Shown one piece after another: positions 18,382 to 26,644 of a DNA stretch of 64,000 nt (position 1 is the stretch's first letter; every line of letters begins with the position of its first letter). The translations under genes and the position numbers were made by a program. Origin of the DNA: Streptomyces sp. CA-210063 (GTDB taxonomy: Bacteria; Actinomycetota; Actinomycetes; Streptomycetales; Streptomycetaceae); assembly GCF_024612015.1 (NCBI RefSeq), contig NZ_CP102512.1:6634001-6698000 (forward strand). Reading direction: 5' to 3'. The notes beneath the pieces are model-generated. The model was not told the DNA's origin. It worked only from the letters and a program-made list of their open reading frames with translations, and ran no database searches.

Positions 18382-18936
18382 TCATACGCGTTCGTACTGC
18401 GTGCCCGACTCGTCGCGGCGCAGCAGGTTCTCGTCCACGAGCGCCCGGCGCAGGGTCACCCAGTCGTCGAACCACTGGCCGCAGATCGCGTTGACCTTGG
18501 CTTCGGAGTAGGTGACACCGGCCTCGAAGGAGTCGGCCACGACGGTGAGCACCCGGCTGCGGACCTCGGCCTTGCCGGGGATCGAGGTCAGCCGTCCCTT
18601 GCGGAAGTAGGCCCCCGCGCCGTCGCCGCCGCCCCGGCCGGAGATCCTGACCTCCGCCTGGACGGCCAGCCGGAACGTGTCGTCGATCAGCCGGTAGGTG
18701 CGGGCGTCGGCGTCGTACGCGGCGATCCGCCCGTCGACGAGCTTCTGCAGGGCGACGGCGGCGGCGGCCGGGCGCAGCCCCGCCCGCTCCGCCACCTGTG
18801 CCACGGAGGTCGCGCCGAGCGCGAGAGCCGCGAAGGCGTCGCGCCGGTCGGTCTGGGCGAGGATGCCGATCAGATCGCGGCAGGACGGCGGCAGGTCCTC
18901 GGCGCGGGTCTGGTCCTCGGTGGGGGCCGTGGTCAT
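18382..18936 (-). CDS. btmL: DUF2087 winged-helix regulator of the bottromycin cluster (BtmL)
   Basis: A 184-residue protein. The N-terminal half is an ArsR-like winged helix (FAALALGATSVAQVAERAGLRPAAAAVALQKLVDGRIAA), and the C-terminal half is a DUF2087 domain (FRKGRLTSIPGKAEVRSRVL, then TYSEAKVNAICGQWFDDWVTLRRALVDENLLRR). No other regulator is encoded in the cluster. In S. scabies the corresponding BtmL has been reported as a cluster-situated modulator. The ATG at 18936 (CGGAAG upstream) was preferred to the TTG at 18945. The 164-base gap to btmK may contain its own promoter. Confidence 0.87.
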   Translation of the reverse strand: MTTAPTEDQTRAEDLPPSCRDLIGILAQTDRRDAFAALALGATSVAQVAERAGLRPAAAAVALQKLVDGRIAAYDADARTYRLIDDTFRLAVQAEVRISGRGGGDGAGAYFRKGRLTSIPGKAEVRSRVLTVVADSFEAGVTYSEAKVNAICGQWFDDWVTLRRALVDENLLRRDESGTQYERV

Positions 18937-19100
18937 AGTGATCAACTTCCGGGTCGTGATGCGGCGTTGTGCTCGGTGCTGCGTGGTGGTGTTGGTGTGG
19001 TGTGTCGTGTGTGGTGCTCGGAGCTGTGCACAGTGATCCTCTACGAGTACCGCGCCGACGGGCGGTCACCGCAAACGGGAAACGCCGTGCGGGACGGATT

Positions 19101-21155
19101 TCAGCCAGGCCGCCGCGGCGGAGGCGGACCGGTGAGCGTGAGGGGTACGGCAGTTCGGGACCGGCGGGGAGTTCCTTTGCGGGGCGGGGTCCGATAGGCG
19201 GAGGGTTTTTCGCGTACGGGGAGGGCGATGACTTTCGTGCCCTCGATGTAGACCCACCTTTTCTCCTGCCAGGTGTGGAGCTTTTCCAGGGGCTGCCCGT
19301 CTCGCCCTTCCTGATTCTGGAGGTCGCGGAATCGGGTGCCGCCGATGATCGCGCGGAAGAGCCGGGCGTCCTCGTCGCGCAGCACGGTGGTGTGGGCCGG
19401 CAGGCCGGGCCGGTGGTCGGTGAGGGTGACGGAGTCGAAGCCGAGGCGGTAGGTGAAACGGGCCCGGTGGTGCTCGGTGCGCCAGTGGTGGACGGCCGTG
19501 GCGAGGCGTTCGCGGACGGCGGTGTTGCGGGGGTCCTCGGTGAAGTCGCCCTCGAAGTGGTAGGCGAGGTCCCACAGGTCGCCGGGGGAGAGACGGGGAT
19601 AGGCGTACTGGTAGCCGGGCAGCGGGTGGGTCAGGGTGAGACCGTAGTCCTGCGGGTGTTCCACGTACGGGCTGAACCGGTCGAAGTGCACGGCGAGGAT
19701 GTCGTTGTCGGGTGGTTCCAGATGGGTCAGGGAAGGCAGCAGATCGATCTGGGTGAGCATCGACTCCGGGGTTTCGTGGGGAAATCCGGTGAGGATGTTC
19801 CACACCGGCAGGACACCGAATTCGGCGCAGCCGAGCAGGAAACGGATGTTCTGGAAGGCGGTCGCGCCTTTCTTCAGCAGTCGCAGCCCCTCGGTGCTGA
19901 GGCTTTCGATTCCCGGCTGGACCGAGCGGACTCCGGCGCGGCGGGCGGCCTGGATGTCGGCCCATTCCATGTTGGCCTTGACCTCGAAGAACAGGGAATG
20001 GTCGGTGTTGAGCTTTTCGACCAGCGGGAGTGCCGTGTCGAGGTATTTGAGGTCGAGGATGTTGTCGACGGCGAAGAAGTCGAGGACGCCGTAGCGGTCC
20101 ATGAGGTGGCGGAGTTCGTCGGCGACGGTGTCGGGGTTCTTGCTGCGGTACGTCATGGTCGCGCCGTTGAGGCCGCAGAAGGTGCAGTGGGTTTTCGCGC
20201 CCCACCAGCAGCCGCGGGAGAACTCCACCGGAAGAGTGATCTCGGGTTCGAGGGTGTGCAGGCCGGCGGTGTGCAACTGCTCGAAGAAACCGTCGTAGTC
20301 GGGGGTGGGCACCTCCAGCGACTGACCGGCGGACATGCCGGCCGGGGCGCTGTCGGCGAGGGCGGGCAGCCGGGTGATCAGTCGGCCGTGGGAGCGCGGC
20401 GGGTCGCCGGCCCCGACCTGGCGGAGCAGGGTCACGAAGGCGTCCTCGCCGGGGCCGTCCACGATGGCGTCCACCGCCGGGTAGTTGGCGAGCAGGGCGC
20501 GGCCCATCGAGCCCTCGCAGTTGCTGCCGCCGAGCACGATCACGCCGCCGTAGCCGAGGTCCCGCAGGCGCTCGGCCACGGCCAGCGTCGGGCCGTTCTG
20601 GCTGAAGGTGCTGGTGAATCCGATGAGGTCGGGGGCTGATTCCAGCAGCTCGGCGGCCGTCCGCTCCACATGGCGGTCGGCCACCTCGCGCAGCGCGTCG
20701 ACCAGCTCGATCGTCGCGTCGTCGACGCCCTTGGTGCGCAGCATCCGGAAGTACGCCTCGCGCGGCGCCGCCCCGCCGTCGCGGCACGCGAAGATCCAGT
20801 CGCCGACGGAGAGCTGGTACAGCCCCTCGGACACCGTCTCGTACGCCTGCGACCACTCGGCGTCCCGCATGCCGAGGGCCGCGCGGGCGAGGCCGTAGAA
20901 GGAGAGGTAGGCGTAGTGCGAGTCGACCCGCCACCCCTCGGCGCGGGCGACGGAGCGCAGGGTGCCGACCTGGATGGAGGGGCGGCGGACGTTGTTCCAG
21001 GGCATGGAGACGAGGGCGACCCGGCCTGGTCGGGTGGGCACTGACGGGGTGGTGGGCTCTGTCGGAGTGGTGGCCAAGGTCGGCTCGGTCGTGCCGGTCG
21101 CCTCGGTCGTGCCGGCCGTGCCGATCGCCTCGGTCCTCTCGGTCGTTCCGGTCAT
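19101..21155 (-). CDS. btmK: B12-binding radical SAM C-methyltransferase (BtmK/BotRMT3)
   Basis: A 684-residue RiPP maturation radical SAM C-methyltransferase. Residues 1-40 are a Thr/Glu/Pro-rich repeat tail; then VALVSMPWNNVRRPSIQVG opens the cobalamin-binding domain, and the radical SAM cysteines are Cys316, Cys324, Cys327 (CX7CX2C), the family's own spacing. FEVKANMEW and VQPGIESLS are barrel motifs. Three such enzymes in the cluster methylate unactivated carbons of Pro, Val and Phe of the core; published mutants suggest the one in this position acts on Val (tert-leucine), which I could not test. ATG 21155 has GAGGG upstream. It is 86 percent-like in appearance to btmC by eye, with long identical stretches, so one arose by duplication. 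Confidence 0.92.
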   Translation of the reverse strand: MTGTTERTEAIGTAGTTEATGTTEPTLATTPTEPTTPSVPTRPGRVALVSMPWNNVRRPSIQVGTLRSVARAEGWRVDSHYAYLSFYGLARAALGMRDAEWSQAYETVSEGLYQLSVGDWIFACRDGGAAPREAYFRMLRTKGVDDATIELVDALREVADRHVERTAAELLESAPDLIGFTSTFSQNGPTLAVAERLRDLGYGGVIVLGGSNCEGSMGRALLANYPAVDAIVDGPGEDAFVTLLRQVGAGDPPRSHGRLITRLPALADSAPAGMSAGQSLEVPTPDYDGFFEQLHTAGLHTLEPEITLPVEFSRGCWWGAKTHCTFCGLNGATMTYRSKNPDTVADELRHLMDRYGVLDFFAVDNILDLKYLDTALPLVEKLNTDHSLFFEVKANMEWADIQAARRAGVRSVQPGIESLSTEGLRLLKKGATAFQNIRFLLGCAEFGVLPVWNILTGFPHETPESMLTQIDLLPSLTHLEPPDNDILAVHFDRFSPYVEHPQDYGLTLTHPLPGYQYAYPRLSPGDLWDLAYHFEGDFTEDPRNTAVRERLATAVHHWRTEHHRARFTYRLGFDSVTLTDHRPGLPAHTTVLRDEDARLFRAIIGGTRFRDLQNQEGRDGQPLEKLHTWQEKRWVYIEGTKVIALPVREKPSAYRTPPRKGTPRRSRTAVPLTLTGPPPPRRPG

Positions 21156-21162
21156 GGCGCCC

Positions 21163-22389
21163 TCACCAGACGAGCCTCAGGTCGTAGGAGTTGCGCAGGA
21201 ACGGTGGCTCGGCCGTGCGCTGCTCGGGGGACGGCGCGTAGTCCGGGACGAGGGCGTGCCACTCCTCCAGGGCCACCAGGATCTGGGCGCGCGCGAAGGC
21301 CGCGCCGAGGCACTGGTGGGGGCCGGTGCCGAAGGCGATGTGCGGGTTGCGCGCCCGGTCGAAGTCGATCCGGCCGGGCTCCGGGAACACCTCGGGGTCG
21401 TGGTTGGCGAGGGCGAGCGGAAGCAGCACGGTGTCGCCCCGGTCCGCGACCCCGCCCGCGCCGCCGGTCGCGGCCTGCCGGCCCGGGTACATGCACGAGT
21501 TGGCCCGCAGGAACTCCTCGACCGCCGGCGGCCGGACCTCGGGACCGGCGAGGAACCGCCGCCGGTCCTCCTCGTGGTGGGCGAGGTGCTGGACGGCGTT
21601 GGCCAGATGGTTCACCGTCGAGTCGATGCCGGCCAGGAACAGCGTGCACAGCAGGGAGGCACGGTCGTCGTCGGTGACCTCGGCACCGTCGATCTCCCAG
21701 CCGAAGCTGGCGGTGGTCAGGTCGTCGGCGGGCTCCGCGCGCCGCCGGGCGATGTGTTCCCGGGCGAACCGCTCCAGCGCCGGAAGCCCGAGTTCGCCGT
21801 ACGCCGCCGCCCTGGGGTCCGGTGCCGAACGGGAGTCGATCATCGCCCGGTTGATGGCGATGAGCAGGTCGAACCCGTCCGGGGGCCAGCCCACGGCCGT
21901 CATCAGGTTCTCCAGGACGTACGGCCGGGCGAAGTCCTCGTTGAACGACACCTCGCCCTTCTCCAGGAACCCCTCGATCCGCCGCCGGGCGCCCGCACGC
22001 ATCGACGGGGTCAGCTCCCGCACCCGCTGCGGGGTGAACCAGGCACCCAGCCGCTGCCGCCACGCCGTGTGCTCGCGGCCCTCGACGGTCAGCGGGATCC
22101 AGCGCTCCTCCTCGGCGCCCTCCGCCGCGCTGACCCGCCCGACGGTGAACGTGCCCTCGTCCTTGAACGCGTCCACGATCCCGTCGTACGTCGTCAGCAC
22201 CCAGAAGCCCCGGTCGCTGTAGAAGGCGCCGTGCTCACCGGCGTGTTCGGCGGCGGCGTCGCGATACGTCTGCGGCGCGGCGAAGAAGTCGAAGTCGACG
22301 GGGCATGTGGCCTGCTGTGGGGGGTGGTCGGGTTCTGCGGGGCGTTTCGCCTCCTGCCCCGTGCGGTCGGGTTCCCGGTCAGCCTGCAT
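21163..22389 (-). CDS. btmJ: Cytochrome P450, thiazoline oxidative decarboxylase (BtmJ/BotCYP)
   Basis: A 408-residue cytosolic P450. The heme loop FGTGPHQCLGA has the ligand Cys360, the I-helix shows FLAGIDSTVNH (oxygen-binding groove), and the K-helix ExxR is EEFLR. In bottromycin biosynthesis the P450 decarboxylates and oxidises the C-terminal thiazoline to the terminal thiazole. The start overlaps the end of the amidohydrolase gene by 11 bases, and the stop is 7 bases before btmK, so it is part of a tight operon. No ferredoxin gene is adjacent; electron donors must be encoded elsewhere. Confidence 0.93.
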   Translation of the reverse strand: MQADREPDRTGQEAKRPAEPDHPPQQATCPVDFDFFAAPQTYRDAAAEHAGEHGAFYSDRGFWVLTTYDGIVDAFKDEGTFTVGRVSAAEGAEEERWIPLTVEGREHTAWRQRLGAWFTPQRVRELTPSMRAGARRRIEGFLEKGEVSFNEDFARPYVLENLMTAVGWPPDGFDLLIAINRAMIDSRSAPDPRAAAYGELGLPALERFAREHIARRRAEPADDLTTASFGWEIDGAEVTDDDRASLLCTLFLAGIDSTVNHLANAVQHLAHHEEDRRRFLAGPEVRPPAVEEFLRANSCMYPGRQAATGGAGGVADRGDTVLLPLALANHDPEVFPEPGRIDFDRARNPHIAFGTGPHQCLGAAFARAQILVALEEWHALVPDYAPSPEQRTAEPPFLRNSYDLRLVW

Positions 22390-23797
22390 GGGCTGTCTCC
22401 TTCGTGGGTCGGCCGGTGGTGACCGGTGGGTCGAGGGTGCCGCGGGCCCAGCCGGACGGGTCGAGGCCGGACGCGGCCAGGCGTAGCGCCCACAGGCGGT
22501 CGAGGTCGGTGCCGTCGAGGAGGACTCCGTCGACGAGCACCGCGTCGGGCCGGGCCAGGGCGGTCACGTCGCCGTCGGGCGGCCGCCGGTAGAGGACCAG
22601 GTCCGCCGGATCACCGGGCACCGGGCCCGCCCGCCGCCCCATGGCCTCGTACGCGTGAGTGGTCGCCGCCCGCAGTACGGCGCCGAAGTCGAGCCCCGCG
22701 CGGGACAGTTCGGCCAGCTCCTTGTGGAAGGAGGGGCCGGCGAGGACGAACGGGTTGCCGCAGTCGGTGCCGGCCAGCAGCCGGGTGCCCGTGTCGGCGA
22801 GGGCGCGGGCGATCCGGCCCAGCTCGTCGACGAGGCCGCCGCGCCGGTGCACCTCGGCGGCGTCCAGCCGGAGGGCGTCCCGGGCCGCCGACTGCCAGGA
22901 CCGGCGGCGGCCCTCGTCCACCGCCTGGAGGGCCGCGCGGGAGGGGCGGGTGTACCGGCGCTCACCGCTGCGGGCGCGCCAGCAGACGAGGGTGGGGCAG
23001 ACGAAGTGGCCGGGTACGGCGCCGGGTGCCGGGTGGTCGCGCAGGGCAGCCGCCAGCGCGTCCCAGCGCCGCTCGGGCGGCAGCCGGAACACATTGGGCA
23101 CGATGCCGTACAGATGCTCGGACGACCGCAACGTGCGCTGGGCCAGGTCCAGGGGCACCGCCTCGGGGATGTGGCCCACGACCGGCAGCCCGGCCCGCTC
23201 GGCCTCCCGCACCAGGACCTCGAACGCCGGGCGCGCGACGTCGTCGTACACCTTGATCCCGTCGAAACCGAACGCCAGCGCGTCCTCGATCACCTGCCGG
23301 ACCGACCGGACCCCGTCCACCACGGTGACCCCCTGCGGGATCCGCGACCCGGGCCCGTCGACCACCCCGGCGGTGACCCAGGGCCGGGGCAGGACGGCGT
23401 GCCGGGCGCGGTGCACCCCGGCGGCGTACAGATGCGCCGGCTCGCCCCACAGCTGCCGGAAGCCGGTGACACCGTGGACGAGGAGACCGACCAGGTCGGC
23501 GGCGGACGAGACATGCGCGTGGGAGTCGACGAGGCCCGGCACGGCGTACGAGGTGTACGGCGCCGCGCGCCCGTCGGAGGCGGGCGGCGTCGGGGTCCAG
23601 GCGGTGACCGTGCCGTCGGTCACCGTCAGATCGTGCGGGGGACCGGGCCGCCCGGTGGCGGGGTCGACGAGCCCGACGGCCCGCAGCCGATGCCCGCGCC
23701 CGCGCTCCGCCAGCTCCTCCAGGGCCCGCACCAGCGGGTCCCCGTCGGGCAGCAGCCCCCGGCGCCGACGCCACATGGTGTCCTCGGTCGCCGTCAT
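22379..23797 (-). CDS. btmI: Amidohydrolase removing the follower peptide (BtmI/BotAH)
   Basis: A 472-residue amidohydrolase-superfamily protein. Visible metal-site elements: DSHAHVS (HxH), FDGIKVYDD (lysine, likely carboxylated), VVGHIPEAV and SSEHLYGIV histidines, and GTDCGNPF aspartate. In known bottromycin systems the homologue hydrolyses the bond after the thiazoline to release the follower peptide and pulls macroamidine formation forward. ATG 23797 overlaps the stop of btmH in ATGA fashion, giving translational coupling. Confidence 0.9.
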   Translation of the reverse strand: MTATEDTMWRRRRGLLPDGDPLVRALEELAERGRGHRLRAVGLVDPATGRPGPPHDLTVTDGTVTAWTPTPPASDGRAAPYTSYAVPGLVDSHAHVSSAADLVGLLVHGVTGFRQLWGEPAHLYAAGVHRARHAVLPRPWVTAGVVDGPGSRIPQGVTVVDGVRSVRQVIEDALAFGFDGIKVYDDVARPAFEVLVREAERAGLPVVGHIPEAVPLDLAQRTLRSSEHLYGIVPNVFRLPPERRWDALAAALRDHPAPGAVPGHFVCPTLVCWRARSGERRYTRPSRAALQAVDEGRRRSWQSAARDALRLDAAEVHRRGGLVDELGRIARALADTGTRLLAGTDCGNPFVLAGPSFHKELAELSRAGLDFGAVLRAATTHAYEAMGRRAGPVPGDPADLVLYRRPPDGDVTALARPDAVLVDGVLLDGTDLDRLWALRLAASGLDPSGWARGTLDPPVTTGRPTKETAHAG

Positions 23798-24675
23798 ACG
23801 ACCCCCGTCCCGGACGCGCGGGCCTCGGCCGGTGCGTCTCCGGTCGTACGGGCCTCACCCGGTGCGTCTCCCGTCCCGTGCCCACCCTCCGCCAGTACCC
23901 CCGCCACCCTCCGCCCGACCTCCGCGAGACGCCCCGCGGCCTTGATGCGGGTCGGGGCGTCGACGAGCCACAGGTGGGCGCCGAGGCGGCGCTCCCCGGC
24001 GTGGAAGGGGGCCAGGTCGGCGTCGCCGTCGGCGGTGATCAGTACCAACTCCTGGTCGGGGTGGCCGCGTTCGGTCCGCCGGTCGGAGCCGTGCAGCAGA
24101 CCCCGCGTGGCCGCCCCCAGCTCACCGGGGTCGACGCGGGCGCAGGCCTCGACCATCCACGGCGGGGCGCCCCGCCCGGTGAAGTGGTCACGCAGATAGG
24201 CGTGCCCGCCGGGGCCCTCGACGGCCACCGCCTCCTCCTCGACGGCGTCCTCGGGGATCTCCACCTGCTCGGCGTGCGCGCAGAAGGAGAACGCCCGGGC
24301 CACCCGGGTGTCCACGGCGGCGACCTGGAGGGCGATCCGCCCGCCGAAGAACGTGCCGAACAGGCTGTACCGTGCGCGGCCGAACCGGTCCAGGACCGCG
24401 CGGACGTCCTCGACGTACCGGCGCAGGGCGTGGCCCTCCGCCGTGCCGACGCGCCCGCTCTCCCCGCGTCCCCGCAGGTCGAGCGCGAGGACATGGGCGT
24501 CCGGGAGCGCGTCGAGGAACCCCGACTCCGCCCAGATCCGCCGGTCCATGGCCACACCGTGGACGAGGACGACGGTCTCGCCCGGCCCGGGCCTGCTGAA
24601 GCCCCGGATCGGCGTGCCGTCGCGGGAGAACACCTCGAAGACGTCCCTACGGCTCGTGCCGTTACCGTCCCGCAC
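23794..24675 (-). CDS. btmH: Alpha/beta-hydrolase-fold aspartate epimerase without nucleophile (BtmH/BotH)
   Basis: A 293-residue alpha/beta-hydrolase-fold protein. The oxyanion segment VVLVHGVAMDRR and the DLRGRGESG loop are normal, but the nucleophile elbow reads LFGTFFGGR: Phe stands where GxSxG has Ser (codon at 24349-24351). It therefore cannot be an ordinary hydrolase. The bottromycin homologue BotH is an atypical member that epimerises the Asp residue near the thiazoline, and lacks the nucleophile in the same way. GTG 24675 has GGGGAG five bases upstream and was preferred to GTG 24696, which would add seven residues. It overlaps the end of btmG by 14 bases. Confidence 0.9.
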   Translation of the reverse strand: MRDGNGTSRRDVFEVFSRDGTPIRGFSRPGPGETVVLVHGVAMDRRIWAESGFLDALPDAHVLALDLRGRGESGRVGTAEGHALRRYVEDVRAVLDRFGRARYSLFGTFFGGRIALQVAAVDTRVARAFSFCAHAEQVEIPEDAVEEEAVAVEGPGGHAYLRDHFTGRGAPPWMVEACARVDPGELGAATRGLLHGSDRRTERGHPDQELVLITADGDADLAPFHAGERRLGAHLWLVDAPTRIKAAGRLAEVGRRVAGVLAEGGHGTGDAPGEARTTGDAPAEARASGTGVV

Positions 24676-26644
24676 CGACCCTCCCCGATCCCGCACCGGC
24701 CATCCCCGACTCGGCGGCGGCCCGCTCCGACTCGGCCGCGGCTTCCCGCAGCTCCGCCGCCCGGCCCAGCTCGTCCCGCATGCCGTCGCGCACCGCGAGG
24801 ACGAGACCGCGCCGGCCCTCCAGATGGATCCAGCCGCGCCGCGCCCACTCCCGTACCGTCGCGTGCACCTCGTCCTCCGGCCGGCCCGTCATGGCGGCGA
24901 CCTGGCCGACGGCCTGGTGCAGCCGTCCGCCGTGGACCAGACAGCGGAACAGCTGGTCGTCGCCGCCCCGCAGCACATGCCGCCCGGTGCCGACGTGCGG
25001 CCGGCCGTCGTGCAGCACGGTCATGTTCGGCCCGAACCGGAACGAGAACCGCGACTGATCGTGCAGCTTCTTCCACAGGCCCACCCGGGCCCCGAGACGC
25101 CGCCGCAGCGCCAGCATCTCCGCGGCCATGGCGGAGTCGTCCCGCCCCGCCAGCTCCACATGGTCGAACGAGTAGGCCAGCTCGGCGCGTTCGGCGGCGG
25201 TGCGGCCGGCGTGCACGAAGCGGTACTTCGGCTCGGGCCCGTCCAGCGCGATACCGAACTCCTCGGGCTTCTCGAAGTACGGGCTGTAGCGGTCGACCCG
25301 GACCTTGCTCACCGTCGACGGCGGCGCGAGATGCGTGATGAACGGGATCAGCCGCAGCTGCTCCTGAAGCATCGCCGCCGTCTCGTCGGGCATCGCCGAC
25401 AGCAGGTTCCACTGGGCGTCGATGCCCAGCTCCTGGCACAGCACCAGGAAACGCAGGTTGTGGAAGGCCGTCGCCCCCTTGCGCAGCAGCTTCAGCGCAC
25501 CGCTGCTCAGGCTCTCGATGCCCGGCTGCACCATGGTGACGCCCGCCGCCCGCATCTCGCCCACCTCACGCGGCCCCAGATTGGCCTTCACCTCGAAGAA
25601 CGTGGTGATGTCGACCTCCGCCGCGGCGAGTTCGGCGAGGCCGTTGTCGTTCCTCGCGAGGATCGTGTCGACCGCGTACGTGTCGAACACGCCGTGCTCC
25701 TCGGTCAGCCGGCGCAGGGTCTTGGTCAGCTGCTCGCCCGGCTTGCTGCGGTAGACCATCCCGCTGCCGTTCTCCCCGCAGAAGGTGCACTGCAGCTTCT
25801 CGCCCCACCAGCAGCCCCGCGACATCTGGAACGGGAGCGCCACATGCGGGGCGATCAGCTCACGGTGCGGCAGCGCCCGCAGCCGTTCGAAGTACTCCGC
25901 GTACCGGGGCACCGGCGCCGACTCGGCCGGCTGCACCGTCGGCAGCGACACCCGCAGCCCGCCCTCGTGCCGCAGGACCAGACCCGGGGCCGCCGCGAGG
26001 TCGTGGGCGCCGCGCGCGGCCCGGACCGCCGCCACCGCCGCCTCGCCCTCGCCCTGCACGACCGCGTCGACGAACGGGTACGCCCGCATCACGGCCTGCC
26101 CCATGGGCCGGTCGCAGTTCGCCCCGCCGAGCAGCACCAGCCGCTCGGGCGCCTGGTCCTTGACGGCCCGGGCGACGGCCAGCGCGGGCATCAGCTGACT
26201 GAACGACGTGGTGAACCCGAAGCACTCCGCGCCGGTCGCCACGAGCCGCCCGGCGAGCCCCGCCGTGAACCCGGGCGCCACCGCGCGCAGCGCCAGCACC
26301 CGGCCCACCAACTCCTCGGCCACACCGTGCTCGGTGAGGAAGGCGGCGTACCGGTCGCGGACGTCCGCCTCCTCCCCGGGACCATGGGCGTCCAGGACCC
26401 CGCCGAAGATCCAGTCCCCGACGCCGAGCCCGTACAGCTCCTCGCCGATCGTGTCGTAGACGGTGACGAACTCCGCCGGATCGCACTCCAGCGCGTCGAC
26501 GGCGTACTCGAACCAGTCCAGGTACGCGTACACCGGTGTGATCGGATCACCGTCCCCCGTGCCCTCCAGCGCCGCGAGGGTGGCGATCTGGATGGACGGG
26601 CGATACAGGCTGTTCCAGGGTGGTGCCACGAGCGCGAGCTTCAC
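24662..26644 (-). CDS. btmG: B12-binding radical SAM C-methyltransferase (BtmG/BotRMT2)
   Basis: A 660-residue member of the same family as btmC and btmK but the most divergent of the three. The cobalamin domain begins VKLALVAPPWNSLYRPSIQ; radical SAM cysteines are Cys278, Cys286 and Cys289 in GCWWGEKLQCTFCG. The C-terminus is an Ala/Glu/Gly-rich tail. In the known pathway this position corresponds to the Pro C-methylation that distinguishes bottromycin A2 from B forms, by published mutants rather than by anything visible here. The GTG start overlaps the btmF stop (GTGA) and has GGAGG upstream; an in-frame extension to 27160 is a shadow of btmF. Confidence 0.91.
   Translation of the reverse strand: MKLALVAPPWNSLYRPSIQIATLAALEGTGDGDPITPVYAYLDWFEYAVDALECDPAEFVTVYDTIGEELYGLGVGDWIFGGVLDAHGPGEEADVRDRYAAFLTEHGVAEELVGRVLALRAVAPGFTAGLAGRLVATGAECFGFTTSFSQLMPALAVARAVKDQAPERLVLLGGANCDRPMGQAVMRAYPFVDAVVQGEGEAAVAAVRAARGAHDLAAAPGLVLRHEGGLRVSLPTVQPAESAPVPRYAEYFERLRALPHRELIAPHVALPFQMSRGCWWGEKLQCTFCGENGSGMVYRSKPGEQLTKTLRRLTEEHGVFDTYAVDTILARNDNGLAELAAAEVDITTFFEVKANLGPREVGEMRAAGVTMVQPGIESLSSGALKLLRKGATAFHNLRFLVLCQELGIDAQWNLLSAMPDETAAMLQEQLRLIPFITHLAPPSTVSKVRVDRYSPYFEKPEEFGIALDGPEPKYRFVHAGRTAAERAELAYSFDHVELAGRDDSAMAAEMLALRRRLGARVGLWKKLHDQSRFSFRFGPNMTVLHDGRPHVGTGRHVLRGGDDQLFRCLVHGGRLHQAVGQVAAMTGRPEDEVHATVREWARRGWIHLEGRRGLVLAVRDGMRDELGRAAELREAAAESERAAAESGMAGAGSGRVGAGR

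Noticed and set aside
20175..20210. Apparently defective radical SAM motif (CX7CX2C rather than CX3CX2C)
   Set aside because: This spacing is the normal one in the RiPP maturation C-methyltransferase family and is present in all three paralogues.
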